This document shows positions 54,175-59,262 of a stretch of 59,262 nt of DNA, piece by piece. The translations under genes were made by a program, and so were the position numbers. Under the pieces are notes generated by a model that searched no databases, was not told the DNA's origin, and saw only the letters and a list, made by a program, of their open reading frames with translations. Source of the DNA: Gorillibacterium massiliense (GTDB taxonomy: Bacteria > Bacillota > Bacilli > Paenibacillales > NBRC-103111); contig NZ_CBQR020000031.1 in assembly GCF_000455485.1 (NCBI RefSeq), forward strand, positions 1-59,262, given 5' to 3'. The first letter of the stretch is position 1. Every line of letters begins with the position of its first letter.

Positions 54175-55043
54175 CCCCTCAAGATCGCAGTATCCTATCC
54201 TCTTATGATTTCAAGCGAAGCGCGGTTCGTCTCGGCTATTCGGCGATGGTGATCGCATTGATTGCCGTCGCGCTGTCGATGCTGTATCCGTTCGGAATAA
54301 CCGTATTCTCGTCGCTTAAGTCAAAACAGGAAATTTATGTGTTCCCGCCGACTTTCTGGCCGCGAACATTCGTCTGGAGCAACTACAAGGAAGGCATGCA
54401 GTATATCCATTTGCTGCGAGCTTTCTGGAATACGGCACTTATTTTCGCGGGGAATGCGTTTTTTTCCCTGTTCGTCGTCGGTTTTGCGTCCTTCGGATTA
54501 TCGCAGTTGAAGGTACCTTTCCGCAGGTCGGTTACCTTCTACTTCATGAGTTCCTTGATGATCCCGAGCGCGACGTATTTGATTCCGAACTTCCTGAATC
54601 TGCAGAGTCTCGGACTGCTTGATTCCGACTGGGCACTATGGCTGCCGGCAGGCGCCAACGCCTTTTACATTTTGCTGCTGCGCAGCTTTATGGACGGGAT
54701 CAATAAGGAGCTGTTCGCGGCCGCCCGTATCGACGGGGCGTCGGATCTGCGATGCTTTTTCCGCATCGCGCTGCCGCTGTCGGTTCCGGTGCTGTCTACC
54801 TTGCTGATTTTGTCGTTTTCATCAACTTGGAACGATTGGTTCTGGACTTCCCTTGTGTTCGCGACCCCTAATAAGTATCCGATCGCGGCGCTGGTCTATC
54901 ACAACATCATCCAATCGCTTAACATCCCTTGGAATGTGAAATTCAGCATCCTGACGCTGGTCATGATCCCGCCGCTTGTCTTCTTTCTGGTATTTCAGAA
55001 AAATATCGTGCACGGGCTGAACGTGTCGGGGGTCAAAGGGTAG
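54171..55043 (+). CDS. Sugar ABC transporter permease (MalG/UgpE-like)
   Basis: A 290-aa second permease with six TMs; the EAA loop reads AAARIDGASDLRCFFRIALPLS. The C-terminus (FFLVFQKNIVHGLNVSGVKG) is typical of CUT1-family MalG-type permeases. Its ATG overlaps the stop of the first permease (ATGA), so the pair is co-translated. With the lipoprotein encoded downstream it forms a binding-protein-dependent carbohydrate importer. Confidence 0.93.
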   Translation: MTPQDRSILSSYDFKRSAVRLGYSAMVIALIAVALSMLYPFGITVFSSLKSKQEIYVFPPTFWPRTFVWSNYKEGMQYIHLLRAFWNTALIFAGNAFFSLFVVGFASFGLSQLKVPFRRSVTFYFMSSLMIPSATYLIPNFLNLQSLGLLDSDWALWLPAGANAFYILLLRSFMDGINKELFAAARIDGASDLRCFFRIALPLSVPVLSTLLILSFSSTWNDWFWTSLVFATPNKYPIAALVYHNIIQSLNIPWNVKFSILTLVMIPPLVFFLVFQKNIVHGLNVSGVKG

Positions 55044-55161
55044 ACCGATGGATCGCTCACAATAATCGGAGCATCGGTCATCGCATCTAGGCTTAACCGG
55101 ACTTACGATAGTCGTAGCAATTCAGATGAGTAGCCAAATAAACGAAAGGGGTAAACATTTG

Positions 55162-56610
55162 ATGAAAAAACGAATGGCAGGCGCACTTACTTCCGCCCTC
55201 TTAATGGTGGTTCTGACGACAGCGTGCGGATCCTCCGGCGGCAATAACGCCAGTGAAAGCCCGAGCAGTTCGAAGCAATCTTCGCCAGCGAACAGTGCGA
55301 GCCCAAGCGAGACATCAACGGCCTCTCCATCCGCTGCTCCAGAAGTGACGATGATCGTGCAGTATCCGAAATCGGACAATGCGAACGCGATTACGGCAGC
55401 GGAAGACAAAATGAAACGGTTTGGGCAGCAATATCCAAACGTCACGCTGAAAAAGAACGACTGGCAGTACAACCCGAATGAGATCGGCATCAAGATGGCC
55501 GCCCATCAAGCGCCATCCTGGTACCGGACGTTCGCGACGGAAGGCAAGACGCTTTTGCAGCACCAATGGCTCGCGGACTTGTCACCGTTCTTCGCACATT
55601 ACGAACATGCAAGCGATTTCAACGAACAGTTGACCGGACCCTTCACGATGGACGGTAAGCTGTATGCGGTGCCAGCCAACGGCTACATCGTCTCCGTCAT
55701 GATCAACAAGAAGCTGTTCGCAGAGAAGAATGTGCCAGTTCCGTCCCCGGACTGGACCTGGGACGACTTCTATGCGGCGGCGAAAGCGATCGCCGATCCG
55801 GCTAAGGGCATCGCTGGCTTCGCGCCGATGGCCAAGGGCAACGAAGGCGGTTGGAACTTCACCAACTTCTTGTATGCTGCCGGTGGCACTGTCGAGAATG
55901 TAGCAGACGGCAAAGTGACGTCAGCCTTCAATTCCGACGCCGCTGTCAAGGCGATGGAGTTCTACAAAAAGCTCCGCTGGGATGGCAACGCGCTGCCGCA
56001 GAACTGGGCGCTGAACTACGGGGACGTATTCAATCTGTTTAAGCAAGGCCGCGTGGCTATGGTGCTGGGCGAAGCAATCGAAGACGCCGTGAACAATGGC
56101 GGGATGAGCAAGGACGATGTCATGATTTTGCCAGTTCCTTCGATGGAGAAGGGGGGCGATCATACCGGAGTTCTCGGTGGCAACTTCGACGTCATCAACC
56201 CGCAGGAATCGCCTGACGTGCAGCAAGCGGCTTTCAACTATGTCACGTTTGACCTGTTCAAGGACACCGAGGTTGATGCGCTGAAGAAGACGATCGAGGA
56301 TAGGAAGGCGAAAGGGCAGATTCTCGTCTTCGGCAAGCCGGCCTACTACAAGTCCGATTCGGAGCACGGCAAGAAGCTACTCGATCTCGTCAACCAATAT
56401 CCGGATACGGTCGTCAAGCTGGATCCGAAGATCGTCTCGATGCTGAAGGGCGTTCCCGAGCCGGCGTATAACGGACAGGACAGCTACGCGGCGCTGACGA
56501 ACGTCATTCAGGAAGTGTTCACGAACAAGAACGCGGACGTGAAGAAGCTGCTGGACGACGCAGCCCATAAATTCGATACGGAAGTTCTGTCTAAAGTTAC
56601 CGTCAAGTAA
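55162..56610 (+). CDS. Extracellular solute-binding lipoprotein of the sugar ABC importer
   Basis: A 482-aa family-1 solute-binding protein. The lipoprotein signal peptide ends in the lipobox LTTAC, with Cys lipidated. A Ser/Ala/Pro-rich flexible linker follows (SESPSSSKQSSPANSASP), then a two-lobed binding domain (WYRTFATEG, DGKLYAVPANGYIVSVMINKKLF, WTWDDFYAAAKAI). It delivers the sugar to the two permeases upstream. ATG 55162 is chosen over an ATG at 55126 because it starts the signal peptide (MKKRMAG) and has AAAGGGG upstream. Confidence 0.93.
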   Translation: MKKRMAGALTSALLMVVLTTACGSSGGNNASESPSSSKQSSPANSASPSETSTASPSAAPEVTMIVQYPKSDNANAITAAEDKMKRFGQQYPNVTLKKNDWQYNPNEIGIKMAAHQAPSWYRTFATEGKTLLQHQWLADLSPFFAHYEHASDFNEQLTGPFTMDGKLYAVPANGYIVSVMINKKLFAEKNVPVPSPDWTWDDFYAAAKAIADPAKGIAGFAPMAKGNEGGWNFTNFLYAAGGTVENVADGKVTSAFNSDAAVKAMEFYKKLRWDGNALPQNWALNYGDVFNLFKQGRVAMVLGEAIEDAVNNGGMSKDDVMILPVPSMEKGGDHTGVLGGNFDVINPQESPDVQQAAFNYVTFDLFKDTEVDALKKTIEDRKAKGQILVFGKPAYYKSDSEHGKKLLDLVNQYPDTVVKLDPKIVSMLKGVPEPAYNGQDSYAALTNVIQEVFTNKNADVKKLLDDAAHKFDTEVLSKVTVK

Positions 56611-56619
56611 CGAGATTCC

Positions 56620-56652
56620 AGCGAGCGCCTATATAATCGATAGGCGCTCGCT
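56620..56652 (+). other. 13-bp perfect hairpin after the binding-protein gene
   Basis: 56620-56632 pairs perfectly with 56640-56652 around a 7-base loop, and no T-run follows. Such stems after binding-protein genes often stabilise the upstream mRNA or mark processing, giving more binding protein than other operon products. Function here is inferred. Confidence 0.6.
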
Positions 56653-56715
56653 TCATACAAGGAGGCAAAACTTCGTGCATCAATCATTTCCTAGATGAAT
56701 GGAGGAACGAGGCGA

Positions 56716-58647
56716 ATGAAGCATCGATGGCTTTGCGGGATCTGTATTGCCGCTGTGCTCGGAATACTGGTCTCTTCCACATGGTTCGGCACGGGGAGAG
56801 CCGAAGCGGCAGACGAATTGATCGCGAACGGTGGCTTCGAAAGCGGGCTGTGGTCGGAGAAGAGCGGTACGATTGTACTCGATGGGAGCGAACACCACGG
56901 CGGGACGCAATCCGCCAAAATCACAGGCGCGGCCACGGAGGGATACATCGCTTCGACGCCACTCGCCATCAATCCGAACGAGACGTACCGATTAAGCGTC
57001 TGGATCAAGTCGGACCTCGCTTCTTCGGATCCGTCCATCAGCGTGAACGTGCTGCCGATCAATGGCAGCAATACGGCGCTGCCTTGGTATCCGAACGGAG
57101 ATGCGACGAAGAAAATCATCCAGACAGGCGGCAAGCAAAACTGGACGCGATATACGGTAACGTTGAAGGGAGATATGAATACCTCGGCTGCAAAGGTCAA
57201 AATTTATCTTCGCGTCAGCGCGGGCGCATCCGGAACCGTCTGGTTCGACGACGTCTCCCTCGTTTCGGCGAACCTGCTTAGCAATCCCGGCTTCGAGAGC
57301 GGCTCCGCCTGGCGTCTGCATACGGCGGGAACCGACGTGGTGTCGAATGTCGAGCATAACGGCTCTTATTCAACGGCACTCACCGGAGGAAGCAGCGAAG
57401 CTTACGTCGCCTCCAACGTGTTCGCGGTGAGTCCAAAGGAGACATACCGGCTGACGATCTGGCTGAAGACGCAGAACGTGACGACCTCGAACGGCGTCTC
57501 CGTCAACGTGCTGCAGATCGATGCGAACAATTCCGCGATCAACTGGATCACGAAGACCGGAAGCGACAAGAAGCTGATCTCCGCAGGCGGCTCGCAGGAT
57601 TGGACGCGTTATGAGATCACGCTCAGCGGCTTCACCGCCAACACGGCCAGCCTTGCGGTTTACGTGCGCAGCGACGGGGGCATCAGCGGTTTGGCTTGGG
57701 TTGACGACGCGACGGTTAGCATCAAGTACCGGGATAACTTCTTCTGGGGCGTGACCGGCCATCCGAATCGGACCGCGGCCTATCCAGGCGCACAAATTCC
57801 CGATACCCTTGATAAAATCAATGGGCTTGGTGCGCAGATCTACCGCATCGAGCAGAGCCCGTATTTGTCCGGCGCCGGATGGAACTATACCGATTTGGAT
57901 AATGCGGTCAATCAGGCATACGCCAAGGGGCTCAAGCTGTATCTGGTCCTAAACGAATACTTTACGCTCGCGGATGCGGATCTCAAGCAGATGGCGCACG
58001 ATGTGGCGGATCGGTATAAAGGCAAGATCTCTTACTATCAGATCGATAACGAGCCTGACGACGCGACTATTTACAAGCCGAGCGGCTATGACGGTTCATC
58101 GCCTGCACATTACGACCCGGCGAAGTACGATCCGCTGCTGCCCAAGTGGAAGGCGATTTCGGAGGGGCTGCGAGACGGCGATCCGAACGCCAAGCGGGTG
58201 ATCAACATCGGGTATTTGCATACCGGATTTCTCGATAAGGTGCTGAGTGATGGCTTGCAATGGGACGTTAACGCACTTGATTGGTACTCCGATATGGACA
58301 GCAACGGTGATATGGTCACGGTGCTGAAGGATATACAGGATAATTATCCCCAGAACGAGCTGCTCGTCGCCGAACTGGATACGCGAAATGGCACCCAGAC
58401 GCTGACCGAGCAGCAGCAAGCCGACTATATTCAAGCAAAAGCGAACGAAGCCTATTATTCGTCGCTGCTTCCCGAAATACGAGGATTTTTCGTCTACGAG
58501 CTGCTGGACGAAGATACGCTGGCCGGTACTGAAGCCTATTACGGACTCGTCCACGACAGCTATGACAAGGTCACACACGTCAACACGATCGGATCCAACA
58601 AAATCGCCTATGGCGTCTTCCAATCTTTGATCGCAGCCAAATATTGA
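56716..58647 (+). CDS. Secreted glycoside hydrolase of clan GH-A type with two N-terminal CBMs
   Basis: A 643-aa exported enzyme. A signal peptide ends near GRAEAAD. Two carbohydrate-binding modules of CBM4/9 type follow (about 32-180 and 190-340; LIANGGFESGLW, LLSNPGFESGSAW, VWFDDVSLVSA). The C-terminal (beta/alpha)8 catalytic domain (about 345-640) has the acid/base Glu in YYQIDNEPDD and a probable nucleophile Glu in LLVAELDTRNG, as in GH39/GH5-like enzymes. The exact family is uncertain. ATG 56716 has GGAGGA upstream. Its place behind the importer suggests it releases the sugars the importer takes up. Confidence 0.85.
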   Translation: MKHRWLCGICIAAVLGILVSSTWFGTGRAEAADELIANGGFESGLWSEKSGTIVLDGSEHHGGTQSAKITGAATEGYIASTPLAINPNETYRLSVWIKSDLASSDPSISVNVLPINGSNTALPWYPNGDATKKIIQTGGKQNWTRYTVTLKGDMNTSAAKVKIYLRVSAGASGTVWFDDVSLVSANLLSNPGFESGSAWRLHTAGTDVVSNVEHNGSYSTALTGGSSEAYVASNVFAVSPKETYRLTIWLKTQNVTTSNGVSVNVLQIDANNSAINWITKTGSDKKLISAGGSQDWTRYEITLSGFTANTASLAVYVRSDGGISGLAWVDDATVSIKYRDNFFWGVTGHPNRTAAYPGAQIPDTLDKINGLGAQIYRIEQSPYLSGAGWNYTDLDNAVNQAYAKGLKLYLVLNEYFTLADADLKQMAHDVADRYKGKISYYQIDNEPDDATIYKPSGYDGSSPAHYDPAKYDPLLPKWKAISEGLRDGDPNAKRVINIGYLHTGFLDKVLSDGLQWDVNALDWYSDMDSNGDMVTVLKDIQDNYPQNELLVAELDTRNGTQTLTEQQQADYIQAKANEAYYSSLLPEIRGFFVYELLDEDTLAGTEAYYGLVHDSYDKVTHVNTIGSNKIAYGVFQSLIAAKY

Positions 58648-58678
58648 AGCGGCAGCTTCCTCAAAAGGAGAGGTACGC

Positions 58679-59262
58679 ATGAAATCGTTACGACGTTTCA
58701 CGCTTGTCCTGTTCACCTTGCTGTGGTTCGGAGGCGTCATCGTCGGCGGGCTCGGATTCCGTACCGCAACCGTTTTCGCCTCGTCTGGCGGGCAGTTGAT
58801 CGATCAGCCGGTAGGCAGCTTTGAGGCCGCAAGCGAAAACTGGTCGACAACGCTGGGCGGCGAATTTCCGGGCGCAACCGGAACGTTTGTCCGCGATACC
58901 GCCGATCCCCATTACGGCGGCTATTCGGAACGCATCTCGGCTGATTTTACCGCCGGCGGCCGATATGTCGGCATTTCCAGAGGCTTGCCGTCGCTAGACG
59001 CACAGGAGCTCGATTTCTGGATCAAGTCGGCGGACATCAACCAGATCGAGGTGCGGATGATCGACAACACCGGCCAGACGCATCAACAGCGGATCAATCT
59101 CACGTCCACCCCGGACTGGCAATCCGTCTCGGTAACCAAGTTCAACGGCGGGACGGACTACACGCACTTCGGCGGCACCAACGACGGCGTCTGGCATGGA
59201 CCGGCGAAGCAGATTTGGCTCATCATCGAGAGCCGGTCGATCGTGGGAGGGGGTAAAACTGT
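58679..59262 (+). CDS. Secreted carbohydrate-binding protein, 3' end outside the window
   Basis: An open frame from ATG 58679 (AAAAGGAG 9 bases upstream) runs off the window after 194 codons. A signal peptide is present (MKSLRRFTLVLFTLLWFGG... ending near FASSGG), followed by a beta-sandwich domain of carbohydrate-binding style (SFEAASENWSTTLGG, YGGYSERISADF, LDFWIKSADINQIEVRMIDNTGQ, KQIWLIIE). It is probably the N-terminus of a further large glycoside hydrolase or surface protein in the same operon, 31 bases after the previous gene. Confidence 0.75.
   Translation, partial: MKSLRRFTLVLFTLLWFGGVIVGGLGFRTATVFASSGGQLIDQPVGSFEAASENWSTTLGGEFPGATGTFVRDTADPHYGGYSERISADFTAGGRYVGISRGLPSLDAQELDFWIKSADINQIEVRMIDNTGQTHQQRINLTSTPDWQSVSVTKFNGGTDYTHFGGTNDGVWHGPAKQIWLIIESRSIVGGGKT

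Noticed and set aside
1-59262. CRISPR arrays, transposases, phage genes, rRNA and tRNA genes
   Set aside because: No spaced direct-repeat arrays, transposase or integrase motifs, or RNA gene signatures were seen, although the debris at 30.6-36.3 kb made a mobile element a reasonable suspicion.

Overview
The window looks like chromosomal DNA of an endospore-forming, low-to-mid GC Bacillota of the Paenibacillaceae type (Paenibacillus/Cohnella-like). The reasons are AGGAGG-type ribosome sites with frequent GTG/TTG starts, an S-layer-homology (SLH) anchored arabinanase, a YesM/YesN system beside a carbohydrate ABC importer, a B. subtilis-type endonuclease IV, an Lsa-type ABC-F gene with an attenuator leader, and a CcpA-type cre site. 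No rRNA, tRNA, CRISPR array or insertion sequence was seen.

Layout. (1) 1-9475: potassium-uptake locus kdpA(partial)-kdpB-kdpC, then a kinase-less protein with two KdpD sensor modules, a kdpD broken in two by a -1 frameshift, and kdpE. (2) 9484-12731: PAP2 phosphatase, secreted protein, GNAT acetyltransferase, small alarmone synthetase, small stress-like protein. (3) 12879-15693: a decayed Trp-rich lectin-like gene followed by a 732-aa orphan protein with a membrane-active-looking N-terminal segment. (4) 15662-19642: nfo, an MFS transporter and a frameshifted membrane protein. (5) 19715-21618: ABC-F ribosome-protection gene with an attenuator leader (leader peptide, two terminators and a perfect 12-bp antiterminator pairing). 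(6) 21623-25803: PocR/AraC regulator divergent from gldA-dhaKL, which oxidises glycerol to dihydroxyacetone and phosphorylates it. (7) 25830-30581: DHA2 drug exporter with divergent TetR and shared palindromic operator, another TetR, two SDR genes. (8) 30582-42264: a scarred region. It holds a panE remnant fused to a truncated adenine-riboswitch copy, the 1569-aa SLH-GH43 enzyme, a relic of the upstream SDR gene, a TetR-MMPL operon, an intact adenine riboswitch in front of adenine deaminase, and a Qnr-like pentapeptide protein with a LexA-like box. (9) 42271-49416: a GH18-deacetylase-glycosyltransferase fusion, then an MFS gene divergent from an SgrR-like regulator. (10) 49589-59262: YesN/YesM, two permeases, a lipoprotein binding protein and two secreted carbohydrate-active proteins, the last cut by the window edge.

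The strongest leads are the triple KdpD sensor array, the ABC-F antitermination leader, the duplicated adenine riboswitch (one copy dead, one an apparent ON switch for adenine deaminase), the orphan putative toxin beside lectin debris, the possibly SOS-controlled Qnr-like gene, and the single-chain exopolysaccharide synthase/deacetylase/hydrolase. Three single-base losses, two of them a T in T-rich runs, break otherwise intact frames, so base-calling errors should be excluded before calling these genes dead.
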